Below are positions 52,868 through 61,417 of a stretch of 64,000 bases of DNA, one piece after another. The position numbers were made by a program, and so were the translations under genes. Within the stretch, counting starts at the first letter, position 1, and each line of letters starts with the position of its first letter. The stretch spans positions 149,110-213,109 of the forward strand of contig JAGHZR010000008.1 of the NCBI GenBank assembly GCA_017745295.1, written 5' to 3'. This DNA is from Novosphingobium sp. Lineage in GTDB: Bacteria > Pseudomonadota > Alphaproteobacteria > Sphingomonadales > Sphingomonadaceae. The notes below the pieces were generated by a model that worked only from the letters and a program-made list of their open reading frames with translations, searched no databases and was not told the origin of the DNA.

Positions 52868-53632
52868 ATGTCTAACGCGGACTTCGGCGGCGAGTCAATG
52901 GGAGGCTGGACCGGGCGCGCCGGAGAGCCTAGTCCTAGACCGATGGCCACCCAGCGTCCGACTTCCGCTTCCCCCGCCGCTCCTTTTGCCGTCCCCTTCG
53001 CCGCGTCCGACGACGGCGAGAACGACCGCACCCGGCTGCTGATCGCAGCGGCGCACGACCTGCTCGACGAGGCCGGGCTGGAAGGGTTGACGATCCGCGC
53101 GGTGCTGGCGCGCACCGGCCTGGCGCGCCGCGCCTTCTATGAGCGGTTCCAGGGCAAGGACGATCTCGTGCTGGCGGTCTTCGATTCCTCGCTGCGATCG
53201 GCCGCGCTGCGGTTCGGCGAGATGACGCGGCAGGTGGCCAGCCCGACCGAAGCACTGAGGCTCATCGTCTCCGGCATTGTCGTCGGCCAGCTCGGCCATG
53301 GCCAGAGCGGCGGGATGGAAGGGGGCGCCCACCTGCGCAGCGCCGCGCTCAGCCGCGAGCACCTGCGGCTCGCCCAGTCCCGTCCCGCCGAGCTACAGGC
53401 CGCGCTCCAGCCTTTGCTCGATCTCATGGCCGGGCTGGTCGCGGCGGGGATCGCGAAAGGCGAATTCCGTCCGGCCGAGCCGCACTTGCAGGCGCGGCTG
53501 ATCTACAACCTGGTGTCGACCACGGTGCACACCGTCCTGCTCCAGGAAGAAGGCGGCGCTCCCGACCTCTCCGAGCGCGAGGCCCTGGCGGCGGCGATCT
53601 GGGATTTCTGCAGGCGGGCGATCGTCGCCTGA
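52868..53632 (+). CDS. TetR family regulator of the P450-ferredoxin genes
   Basis: Up to 254 residues. HTH in NDRTRLLIAAAHDLLDEAG, LEGLTIRAVLARTGLARRAFYERF, QGKDDLVLAVF; C-terminal ligand-binding helices include RLIVSGIVVGQLGHGQSGGM. The start is uncertain: ATG at 52868 abuts the operator, while Met at 52898 and 52943 leave room for a leader and give a more usual N-terminus. Divergent from the ferredoxin-P450 pair; likely autoregulated repressor responding to the P450 substrate. Confidence 0.88.
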   Translation: MSNADFGGESMGGWTGRAGEPSPRPMATQRPTSASPAAPFAVPFAASDDGENDRTRLLIAAAHDLLDEAGLEGLTIRAVLARTGLARRAFYERFQGKDDLVLAVFDSSLRSAALRFGEMTRQVASPTEALRLIVSGIVVGQLGHGQSGGMEGGAHLRSAALSREHLRLAQSRPAELQAALQPLLDLMAGLVAAGIAKGEFRPAEPHLQARLIYNLVSTTVHTVLLQEEGGAPDLSEREALAAAIWDFCRRAIVA

Positions 53633-53636
53633 AGGA

Positions 53637-54566
53637 TCACAGCGGGGCAATCCGTTCCAGCATCCCTTCGATATCCGCCGGGCGTGCAAGATCGGTTCCG
53701 GCGCGCAGGACGGCGGCGGAACCGGCAGCCATGCCGCGGCGGAAGGCTTCCAGTTCGCTGTCGCCCCGGCACAGTGCATGGACCATCGCGGCGACGAAAC
53801 TGTCGCCCGCGCCCACCGCACTGGCGGCGTCGATCTTGAGTGCGGGCAGGAACACCGGCCCGTCGGCGCGGGCGAGCACGGCGCCTTCATGGCCCATCGT
53901 CACCGCGACGAGCCGGGCCTTGCCGCTCTCGACGATCGCCATCGCGGCCTTGCCGATCGCCTCGACATCCTCCAGCTTGCTGCCGGTGTAGTCCTGCAAT
54001 TCGCCCTGGCTCGGCTTGACCAGCAGGAGGCCGCCTTCGGCGATCCCCGCCGCCAGCGCCTTGCCCGAGCTGTCCAGCACGACCTCGCGCCCGCGTTCCC
54101 GCATCAGGCGCGAGACGCGCGCGTAAAAATCGTCGGGCACGCCGGGCGGCAGCGATCCGCTCATGACCAGCACGTCGCAGTCGGCTTCGGCGAGGCGGTC
54201 GAGGCATTCCTGCCACTCGGCCTCGCCGACATGGGGACCGGCGGGGGTGAAGCGGTATTCCTTGCCGGTATCGTGTTCGAGAATATCGGCGGCGATGCGG
54301 GTCGGTCCGGCAATGGAGATGCGGGTGCGCACGAGCTGGTGGAGGTCGATCAGCCCGTCCAGCGCCGGGCCGGTGGCGCCGCCGGAGAGGTAGAAGCATC
54401 GCGCATGACCGCCGAGCCGCACGAAGACCCGCGCCACGTTGATGCCGCCGCCGCCCGGCGCGTAATGCTCGTTTTCGGTGCGCATCTTGTGGGTGTGGCG
54501 CACTTGGCCGACATCGTAGGACACGTCGATGGTCGGGTTCATCGTCAGCGTGGCGATGCTCTTCAT
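53637..54566 (-). CDS. pfkB: 6-phosphofructokinase, PfkB (ribokinase) family
   Basis: 309 residues, closely patterned on E. coli Pfk-2: PGGGGINVARVFVRLGG near residue 40, SGGATGPALDGLI, SGSLPPGV near 140, VLDSSGKALAAG, VKPSQGELQDY, and the catalytic VGAGDSFVAAMV with AAGSAAVL at the end. Phosphorylates fructose-6-phosphate; tagatose or fructose-1-phosphate kinase is the alternative. ATG at 54566 has GGGAGCC upstream. Unusual in a sphingomonad, where the Entner-Doudoroff route is expected. Stand-alone gene. Confidence 0.85.
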   Translation of the reverse strand: MKSIATLTMNPTIDVSYDVGQVRHTHKMRTENEHYAPGGGGINVARVFVRLGGHARCFYLSGGATGPALDGLIDLHQLVRTRISIAGPTRIAADILEHDTGKEYRFTPAGPHVGEAEWQECLDRLAEADCDVLVMSGSLPPGVPDDFYARVSRLMRERGREVVLDSSGKALAAGIAEGGLLLVKPSQGELQDYTGSKLEDVEAIGKAAMAIVESGKARLVAVTMGHEGAVLARADGPVFLPALKIDAASAVGAGDSFVAAMVHALCRGDSELEAFRRGMAAGSAAVLRAGTDLARPADIEGMLERIAPL

Positions 54567-54672
54567 CAAGGCGGCTCCCTTCGTGAATAGGCCGGGTTCT
54601 CATGCATCCCCGCGCGGGCGGGGGGCGACGACAGGTCGTCTGGTGCCAATCGACCCGTAACCTGTCCGCGGC

Positions 54673-56778
54673 TCAGGCCGCGTCGCGTCTGTCCGGCGGT
54701 GGTCCTTCGGGAAACTCCAGCTTCGCCCCCGGTTGCGGCCTGCCGAACAGGAAGCCCTGGCCCTGGGTGCAGCCTTCGGAACGCAAGTATTCGCGCTCGA
54801 CGTCGCTCTCGATGCCCTCTGCCGCCACGGTCAGCCCGAGGCTGCGCCCCAGGCCGATCACGGCCCGGATCACTGCGCGGGAACTGGCTTCCTCGTGGAG
54901 GTTGAGAATGAACGACTTGTCGATCTTGATCTTGGTGAACGGGTAGTTGAGCAGATAGCTCAGCGAGGAATAGCCGGTGCCGAAGTCGTCGAGCGAGATG
55001 CCGATGCCGAAACCGCGCAAGTTGCGAATGATCGCGGCGGGGCGCGGGCCTTGTTCCATCAGAACCGCCTCGGTGATCTCCAGTTCGAGCCGCTTGGCGC
55101 TGAGGCCCGAGGCGGCGAGGGCATCGGTGACCGTGCCCAGCAGGTTGCCGTTGCGGAACTGCACGGGCGAGACATTGACCGAGAGGCGCACATGTTCGGG
55201 CCAGCGCGTCGCCTCGCGGCAGGCCTTCTGCAGGACGAAGCTGCCGAGCCTGTCGATCAGCCCGAGGTCTTCCGCCAGCGGCACGAAGACTTCGGGCGAG
55301 ACCGGGCCGCGCTCCGCATGATTCCAGCGCAGCAGCGCCTCGCAGCACTCGATCGCGCCGGTTTCGAGGTTGAGCAGGGGTTGGTAGTGGACGTCGAGTT
55401 CGCCGTCCTGCACGGCCTTGCGCAAGTCCGTTTCAAGCCGGATCTTGGCCTGCGCGGCTTCGTCGAGGGCGACTTCGAAGCGGCGGCAGGTGCCGCGCCG
55501 GTCGGCCTTGGCGGCATAGAGAGCGAGATCGGCATAGCGCAGCAGCGTCTCGGGGTCGCTGCTGTCGAGGGGCGCGGCGGCCATGCCCATGGTGGCGCCG
55601 ATGTGCAGGGTATTGCCATCGACGTGGTAAGGCTCAGCAAGCGCGGCGATGATCGCCTTGCTGACCTGTTCCGCCTCGGCAAGATCGGTCCTGCGGAACA
55701 CGACCGCGAATTCGTCGCCGCCGATCCGGAAGAGCAGGGTGCCGGGGCGGACCAGTCCGCGCATCCGCCGCGCGGCTTCGGCCAGCAGGGCATCGCCGGA
55801 GAGATGGCCGTAAGTGTCGTTGACGGTCTTGAAATTGTCGAGGTCGACGAGCGCCAGCGTCACCGTTTCCGAGGGCGAGGCCTTCGACAGCAAATCGCGC
55901 AGCGTTTCGCGGCAATGCGCGCGGTTCGCCAGCCCGGTTACTTCATCGTGGCGCGCCATGTATTCCATGCGCCGTTCGATGCGGCGACGCTCGGTCACGT
56001 CGAAGATCGAGGCGATCGTAACCGGCCGCCCCTCGATGACCGAGGCATGGGTGGTCACATGGGTTTCCACCACATCGCCGTCACGCCGGAACATCGTCCA
56101 GCCCGCATTGCAGGTGGGCGTGTCAGCACCGAGCATCCGTGCAGCCTCGGGCCAGGCCTCGCCGCCGAACAGGTGGCGGGCATCGAGGCCCTCGATCTCT
56201 TCCGGAGCATATCCGAACAGGCGGCAGGCAGCGGCATTCGCCGTGCGGATCCGGCCGGTTTCCGGATCGTGGACCAGCATGGCCAGCGGGTTTTGCTCGA
56301 ACAGGAGGCGGAAGCTTTCCTCCTTCTGCTTGAGGTCGGTGATGTCCACGCGCAGGCCGATCGAGCCGCCGTCGTCCGTCCGGCGTTCCTCGATAAGCAC
56401 GTAGCAGCCGTTGGAGAGGCGCTGTTCGTGCCGCGCGGTGGGCTGCTGCATCAGCGACAGGCGGTCTGCCAGCCACTCTTCCTCGCGCCCGCTGGCTTCG
56501 GGATAGTCGCCGCGCTCGACACCGACCCGCAGCGTGTCTGCCAGCCTTGCGCCGGGTTCGAGCAGATCGGCGGAACGGCAGTAGATTTCCTCGTACTTGC
56601 GGTTCCAGAGGATGTAGCGACCCTGCTCGTCGAGGAACACGACGCCTTGCGGCAGCACGTCGATAGCCTCGCGCAGGCGTCGTTCCGCGCGAGAAGCTGC
56701 CGCGAGTGCGGCGTCGAGCGATCCCGGTGGCGCTTCGCCTGCCAACGGCTCGTACTCTTCCGAAGTTACCAGAACCAA
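54673..56778 (-). CDS. PAS-GGDEF-EAL c-di-GMP protein
   Basis: 701 residues. Three PAS regions in the first 380 residues (IDVLPQGVVFLDEQGRYILW, LLFEQNPLAMLVHDPETGRI and an inter-PAS linker), then GGDEF with RIGGDEFAVVFRR and the start DEVTGLANRAHC, then EAL with CCEALLRWNH, NVSPVQF, LEITEAVLM, DDFGTGYSSLSYL, IKIDKSFI and EGIES. Both catalytic centres are intact by eye, so both synthesis and degradation are possible. Start is a TTG at 56778 with GGGGA upstream; no ATG is available. Ends 107 bp after the pfkB start. Confidence 0.92.
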   Translation of the reverse strand: MVLVTSEEYEPLAGEAPPGSLDAALAAASRAERRLREAIDVLPQGVVFLDEQGRYILWNRKYEEIYCRSADLLEPGARLADTLRVGVERGDYPEASGREEEWLADRLSLMQQPTARHEQRLSNGCYVLIEERRTDDGGSIGLRVDITDLKQKEESFRLLFEQNPLAMLVHDPETGRIRTANAAACRLFGYAPEEIEGLDARHLFGGEAWPEAARMLGADTPTCNAGWTMFRRDGDVVETHVTTHASVIEGRPVTIASIFDVTERRRIERRMEYMARHDEVTGLANRAHCRETLRDLLSKASPSETVTLALVDLDNFKTVNDTYGHLSGDALLAEAARRMRGLVRPGTLLFRIGGDEFAVVFRRTDLAEAEQVSKAIIAALAEPYHVDGNTLHIGATMGMAAAPLDSSDPETLLRYADLALYAAKADRRGTCRRFEVALDEAAQAKIRLETDLRKAVQDGELDVHYQPLLNLETGAIECCEALLRWNHAERGPVSPEVFVPLAEDLGLIDRLGSFVLQKACREATRWPEHVRLSVNVSPVQFRNGNLLGTVTDALAASGLSAKRLELEITEAVLMEQGPRPAAIIRNLRGFGIGISLDDFGTGYSSLSYLLNYPFTKIKIDKSFILNLHEEASSRAVIRAVIGLGRSLGLTVAAEGIESDVEREYLRSEGCTQGQGFLFGRPQPGAKLEFPEGPPPDRRDAA

Positions 56779-56898
56779 CTTTGCGTCCCCGTGTTGGAAT
56801 CAGGTTATGTCACAAGATGTTAACATTTCCGTCAACGCCTGATGGCGTCATGCGTTGCAATGCCGGTCGACACTCTTGACGGCAAGTTAACCAATAAC

Positions 56899-56938
56899 AA
56901 GGGCCCGCCGCAGGGGGAGTGCGACGGGCCTGGTTTTC
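56899..56938 (+). terminator. hairpin in the intergenic region
   Basis: GGCCCGCCGCA, loop, TGCGACGGGCC then TGGTTTTCC; one mismatch in the stem. No obvious plus-strand gene ends here, so it may terminate antisense or pervasive transcription. Confidence 0.5.
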
Positions 56939-57032
56939 CTCCCCAGGAAAACGCTTAAGAGGTTGACCGGCCCCGGAGAGCCGGTGGTTCCGGTCGCAGG
57001 CGTTTTTGGGTGCCTGCGTTCCGGTATTTCCC

Positions 57033-57088
57033 GTCAGCGCCGGGTGGCGCTGGAGGTCGCAGGTTGTCGTCAGCGCCGGGTGGCGCTG
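57033..57088. repeat. tandem duplication of a 20-bp palindromic segment
   Basis: GTCAGCGCCGGGTGGCGCTG at 57033-57052 and again at 57069-57088; each folds as AGCGCC-GGGT-GGCGCT. The right copy covers the end of the 56-residue gene. Confidence 0.75.
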
Positions 57089-57240
57089 CCGAGCCTGTGG
57101 TAGAGGTTCGAGTAGGTCGAGCTGATCGGATCGTCCTCATGCGCGCGCATGTAGTAGAGGACGGCTTCCTGCAGCAGCTTGAAGTCCTGGTTCGAAAGCA
57201 CCGCGCGGGCGCGGGCCGGTTCGGTGGTCATGGTGGTCAT
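57070..57240 (-). CDS. 56-residue protein downstream of isocitrate lyase
   Basis: Small gene too short for most calls: 56 residues, MTTMTTEPARARAVLSNQDF then KLLQEAVLYYMRAHEDDPIS and STYSNLYHRLGSATRR. ATG at 57240 has GGAAAGGAAGG 6 nt upstream, an excellent site. Predicted a single helix-rich soluble protein; the LLQEAVLYYMRAHEDDP core looks selected rather than random. It follows aceA by 60 bp on the same strand, so it is probably in its transcript. Function unknown. Confidence 0.8.
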   Translation of the reverse strand: MTTMTTEPARARAVLSNQDFKLLQEAVLYYMRAHEDDPISSTYSNLYHRLGSATRR

Positions 57241-57300
57241 AGTACCTTCCTTTCCTTGCTTGGCAGTCCCGGACGATTCCCGGAGACCTTCGAAGTTCGA

Positions 57301-58893
57301 TTACGCTGCGAACTGATTCATCGTGTTGTGCGTGCCGCCCGCCTTCAGGGCGGCCTCGCCCGCGAAGTATTCCTTGTGGTCGTCGCCGATGTCGGAGCCG
57401 GCCATGTTCTGGTGCTTCACGCAGGCGATCCCTTGGCGGATTTCCTGACGCTGTACGCCCTTGACGTAGCCGAGCATGCCCGCCTCGCCGAAATACTCCT
57501 TCGCCAGATTGTCGGTCGACAAGGCGGCGGTGTGGTAGGTCGGCAGGGTGATGAGGTGGTGGAAGATCCCCGCCTCGCGCGCCGCGTCCTTCTGGAAGGT
57601 GCGGATGCGCTCGTCGGCCTCATTGCCCAGCTCGGTGCCGTCGTAGTCCACGCTCATCAGCCTGGCCCGGTCGTAGGCGCCGGTGTCGCGGCCTTCCGCA
57701 GTCCAGGCGTCGAAGACCTGCTGGCGGAAGTTCAGCGTCCAGTTGAAGCTGGGCGAGTTGTTGTAGACCAGCTTGGCATTCGGGATCACTTCGCGGATGC
57801 GGCTGACCATTCCGCCGATCTGGCCGATGTGCGGCTTTTCGGTTTCGATCCACAGCAGGTCCGCGCCGTTCTCCAGCGCATGGATGCAATCGAGCACGCA
57901 GCGATCCTCGCCGGTTCCGCTGCGGAACTGATAGAGGTTCGAAGGCAACCGCTTTGGGCGCATCAGCTTGCCGTCGCGGGTGATGAGAACCTCACCGTGG
58001 CCAACCTCGCCTGTCGCGATCTCCTCGCAGTCGAGGAAGCTGTTGTAGCGGTCGCCGATGTCGCCCGGTTCACGGGTGAAAGCGATCTGCTTGGTCAGCC
58101 CCGCGCCCAGCGAGTCCGTGCGTGCCACGATCAGGCCCTCGTCCACGCCCAGTTCCATGAAGGCGTAGCGAACCGCGCGGATCTTCGCGATGAAGTCCTC
58201 ATGCGGAACGGTGACTTTGCCGTCCTGATGGCCGCACTGCTTCTCGTCAGAGACCTGGTTCTCGATCTGAATGCAGCAGGCACCGGCCTCGATAAACTTC
58301 CTGGCGAGCAGGTAGGTCGCCTCGGCATTGCCGAAGCCCGCGTCGATATCGGCGACGATCGGCACGACGTGCGTTTCGTGATTGTCGATGGCGTGTTCGA
58401 GGCGCTTGGCCTCGACTTCGTCACCGGCCTCGCGCGCCTTGTCGAGATCGCGGAACAGCATGCCCAGTTCGCGGGCATCGGCCTGGCGCAGGAAGGTGTA
58501 GAGTTCCTCGACCAGCGCGGAAACCGAAGTTTTCTCATGCATCGACTGGTCGGGCAGGGGGCCGAACTCGCTGCGCAGCGCCGCGACCATCCAGCCCGAA
58601 AGGTAGAGGTAGCGGCCCTTGGTCGTGCCGAAATGCTTCTTGATGGAGATCATCTTCTGCTGGCCGATGAACCCGTGCCAGCAGCCCAGAGACTGGGTGT
58701 AGTTGGCGGGATCGCGGTCGTATGCTGCCATGTCCTCGCGCATGATGCGCGCGGTATGGCGGGCGATGTCGAGGCCGGTGCGGAAGCGGTTCTGCAGGCG
58801 CATGCGCGCGACCGATTCCGCTTCGATGCCGTTCCAGTTCGGTTCGGTCGTGATCGTCTGACCGGCTTCGGTGATCTTGCTCTGATAGGTCAC
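57301..58893 (-). CDS. aceA: isocitrate lyase
   Basis: First enzyme of the glyoxylate shunt, cleaving isocitrate to glyoxylate and succinate. About 530 residues, the long subfamily like that of Pseudomonas. The catalytic Cys lies in EKQCGHQDGKVTVPHEDF (this subfamily has KQCGH where the short E. coli-type has KKCGH); DIDAGFGNAEATYLLARKFIEAGA, IARTDSLGAGL, and ETEKPHIGQIG are intact. Start is GTG at 58893 (GGGGA 9 nt upstream) or TTG at 58899. Divergent from a RamB-type regulator. Confidence 0.95.
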   Translation of the reverse strand: MTYQSKITEAGQTITTEPNWNGIEAESVARMRLQNRFRTGLDIARHTARIMREDMAAYDRDPANYTQSLGCWHGFIGQQKMISIKKHFGTTKGRYLYLSGWMVAALRSEFGPLPDQSMHEKTSVSALVEELYTFLRQADARELGMLFRDLDKAREAGDEVEAKRLEHAIDNHETHVVPIVADIDAGFGNAEATYLLARKFIEAGACCIQIENQVSDEKQCGHQDGKVTVPHEDFIAKIRAVRYAFMELGVDEGLIVARTDSLGAGLTKQIAFTREPGDIGDRYNSFLDCEEIATGEVGHGEVLITRDGKLMRPKRLPSNLYQFRSGTGEDRCVLDCIHALENGADLLWIETEKPHIGQIGGMVSRIREVIPNAKLVYNNSPSFNWTLNFRQQVFDAWTAEGRDTGAYDRARLMSVDYDGTELGNEADERIRTFQKDAAREAGIFHHLITLPTYHTAALSTDNLAKEYFGEAGMLGYVKGVQRQEIRQGIACVKHQNMAGSDIGDDHKEYFAGEAALKAGGTHNTMNQFAA

Positions 58894-58988
58894 TGCCAAA
58901 AGTCCCCGTCGAAATAGGATTGGGCGATGACTTGGAGCTAACCCTCATTCGTGCGGCGCGGAACGGGTTGCGAAGTCCGGTTGTCAAA

Positions 58989-59011
58989 CTTTACAGATAT
59001 TCCTTGTAAAG
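58989..59011. promoter_or_regulatory. inverted repeat CTTTACA-N9-TGTAAAG between aceA and its regulator
   Basis: Perfect 7-bp arms in an AT-rich patch in the 147-bp gap between aceA and the regulator, 30 bp before the regulator start. Resembles the AAACTTTGCAAA-like sites recognised by RamB. Probable autoregulation and aceA control. Confidence 0.7.
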
Positions 59012-59040
59012 ATGTGCAGGCATGACAAACTGCGGAGGAC

Positions 59041-60429
59041 ATGGCGGAATCACGACCTCTCTACCTTGGCCCCAGACTGCGCCGCCTGCGCCGCGAACTG
59101 GGTCTGACCCAGCAGGCCATGGCCGACGATCTGGAGATCTCGCCCAGCTACGTCGCGCTGCTGGAACGCAACCAGCGCCCGGTCACGGCGGACATGCTGT
59201 TGCGGCTGGCGCGGACCTATCGGCTGGACATGGCCGATATCGCCGGGGACGATGGCGAGGACTATGCCCGCCGCGTAGGCGAGGTACTGCGCGATCCGCT
59301 GTTCGCCGATATCGACTTGCCCTCGCTGGAAGTGGCCGACCTCGCGATGAGCTTTCCGGGCATTTCGGAGGCGCTGCTGCGGCTCCACGGCGCCTATACC
59401 CGCGAAAGTCAGGCCCTGGCCGAGCAGCGCGCCTCCGGCCCGGCGGCGGGGGAGAACGAACCGGTGCGTGAGGCGCAGCGCTTCCTTGGGGCTTCGCGCA
59501 ACTACTTCCACACCATCGACGTGCGAGCCGAGGAATTGGCGGCGGAGATCGAGCAGGCGAGCGGGGCCACTTCATGGCTGGCCGCCAAGGGCGTGCGGGT
59601 GCGCTTCCTGCCGCCCGACGTCATGGTCGATTCGCTTCGGCGGTTCGACCGGCACAACCAGCAACTGCTGATCGACGACACGCTCGGCCCCTCAAGCCGG
59701 GCGTTTCAGATCGCCACCCACATCGCCCATAGCGCGATGCGCAGCGATATCGTGGCGGTCGTGCGCGCTGCGGCCTTCGTGCAGACCACCACGGCGACGC
59801 TCGTGCGCCGGGCGCTGGCGGGCTATGCGGCGGCGGCGATCCTGATGCCTTATGCGAAGTTCGCCCGCGCGGCGGAGGCGCGGCGCTACGATATAGAGGC
59901 GCTCTGCGGGCTGTTCGGCACCAGTTTCGAGCAAGTCGCGCACCGGCTGACCACGCTGCACCGGCCGGGAGAGGAGCGGGTGCCGTTCTTCTTCCTGCGC
60001 GTGGATGAGGCGGGCAACGTCTCGAAGCGGCTGGACGGTGCGGGTTTTCCCTTCGCGGCGCATGGCGGCGGCTGTCCCTTGTGGTCGGTGCATCAGGTGT
60101 TTCGCTGGCCGGGTGAGGTCCGCACCCAATGGCTGGAACTGCCGGATGGGCAGCGTTTCTTTTCGATCGCGCGCACCGTCACTTCGGGCGAGGGAAGGCA
60201 TGGGCGGATGAAAGTCACCCGCGCCGTCGCGCTCGCCTGCGCGGCGGAAGAGGCGGGCAAGCTGGTCTATGCGGCTGGCGACGAAGCAAGAGTCACCCCC
60301 ATCGGCGTCACCTGCCGCCTCTGCCAGCGCGCCGACTGCGCCGCGCGCTCGGTACCGCCGATCGGACGTGACGTGCTGGCCGACGACTATCGCCGCGCCG
60401 CGCAGCCCTATACTTTCGCCGAAACCTGA
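59041..60429 (+). CDS. RamB/ScfR-type short-chain fatty acyl regulator (XRE + M78-like)
   Basis: 462 residues: an XRE HTH at about 10-64 (RLRRLRRELGLTQQAMADDL, EISPSYVALLERNQRPVTADMLLRLA), a middle IrrE/M78-like part with FQIATHIAHSAM in place of an HEXXH zinc site, and a C-terminal DUF2083 with ITP IGVTCRLCQRADCAARS (paired Cys). This is the architecture of RamB/PrpC-type regulators of acetate, propionate and glyoxylate metabolism. ATG 59041 with GGAGGAC upstream. Divergent from aceA, which fits glyoxylate-shunt control by acyl-CoA. Confidence 0.92.
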   Translation: MAESRPLYLGPRLRRLRRELGLTQQAMADDLEISPSYVALLERNQRPVTADMLLRLARTYRLDMADIAGDDGEDYARRVGEVLRDPLFADIDLPSLEVADLAMSFPGISEALLRLHGAYTRESQALAEQRASGPAAGENEPVREAQRFLGASRNYFHTIDVRAEELAAEIEQASGATSWLAAKGVRVRFLPPDVMVDSLRRFDRHNQQLLIDDTLGPSSRAFQIATHIAHSAMRSDIVAVVRAAAFVQTTTATLVRRALAGYAAAAILMPYAKFARAAEARRYDIEALCGLFGTSFEQVAHRLTTLHRPGEERVPFFFLRVDEAGNVSKRLDGAGFPFAAHGGGCPLWSVHQVFRWPGEVRTQWLELPDGQRFFSIARTVTSGEGRHGRMKVTRAVALACAAEEAGKLVYAAGDEARVTPIGVTCRLCQRADCAARSVPPIGRDVLADDYRRAAQPYTFAET

Positions 60430-60479
60430 TCCGCCCCGGTACCTTGCCAAGCTGATGAACCTCATGGCATTTCCGCCCC

Positions 60480-61220
60480 ATGGTGAAAGCCGACCTTAAA
60501 CCGGCGCGAAAGACGCGTCTGGGCGCGATCGCGCTGGTCGCGCTGCTTCATTTCGTGGCGCTCGCCGCGCTGATCCGCGCCTTTACGCCTGAGTTTGCAG
60601 CGTCAATCGTGGGGTCGTTCACGCAGACGTTCGACGTGCCGCTAGAAACTCCGTCACCGCCGCCAGCGCCTGCACCGCAGCCCCGCCCTTCACCCGCGCA
60701 GGACGAAGGCGCAGCGGGGGCGGCCGGCAAGCAGGCCAAGCCCCGCGAAACCGCCGTTCCGAAAGCGCCGATCGCAATAAAGCCGAGCGAGGCGCCGCCC
60801 ATAGCAGGCAAAGGCACCGAGAATGCCTCGGGAGCGAGGGAGGTCGGTGAGGGAACCGGCGCCGCGGGACTGGGCAGCGGAACAGGAGCGGGTACTGGCG
60901 GCTCCGGGCAGGGCGGTGGCGGAACTGCGGCCAAACCGGTGAAGATCGCCGGAGACATCAACTCCGCGCGAGACTATCCCCGCGAGAGCCGCGATCTGCG
61001 GCTGGGTTCGCAAGTGGTCATCGCCCTGAAAGTTGGAACGGACGGGCGGGTCAAGGCCTGCCGGGTCGTCCGCGCCAGCCCGGATTCCGAGGCGGACCGG
61101 ATCACCTGCCGACTCGCCACCGAGCGCTTCCGCTTCAGGCCGGGCCGGGATGCGACCGGAAATCCGGTCGAGACGGAATTCGGCTGGCGGCAGCGATGGT
61201 TCCTCAAAGGGGAGGGGTAA
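60480..61220 (+). CDS. TonB family energy transducer
   Basis: 246 residues. One N-terminal membrane anchor (LGAIALVALLHFVALAALIRAF), a Pro/Ala-rich and then Gly-rich periplasmic spacer, and a C-terminal TonB-type domain (YPRESRDLRLGSQVVIALKV, GTDGRVKACRVVRASPDSEAD). It energises TonB-dependent receptors. Standalone, without exbBD. The GTG-rich spacer (GTGAAGLGSGTGAGTGGSGQ) is low complexity. Confidence 0.85.
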   Translation: MVKADLKPARKTRLGAIALVALLHFVALAALIRAFTPEFAASIVGSFTQTFDVPLETPSPPPAPAPQPRPSPAQDEGAAGAAGKQAKPRETAVPKAPIAIKPSEAPPIAGKGTENASGAREVGEGTGAAGLGSGTGAGTGGSGQGGGGTAAKPVKIAGDINSARDYPRESRDLRLGSQVVIALKVGTDGRVKACRVVRASPDSEADRITCRLATERFRFRPGRDATGNPVETEFGWRQRWFLKGEG

Positions 61221-61417
61221 GCCATATGCGGCAACATGCTCCAAAAGGGGCATTTTCCATATGGCGCGGCTCCGGTTCGGTTGGTCTCGTTCCGCCAAGA
61301 CGGACGGCACGGTTCGCGCTAGCTTTGCGGGACGAAACGAAGTTTCCGGTTCCGGGCGCTTTTCCCGGTGCATTCGCGTTGTCCGATCATGCCCCGAAAG
61401 CCGCCGCGCAGGAGTGA

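Noticed and set aside
56955..57140. 61-codon frame over the end of the small gene after aceA
   Set aside because: Low-complexity Pro/Arg composition with repeated SAAPPGAD pieces from the palindrome duplication; the 56-residue gene in another frame has the ribosome binding site.
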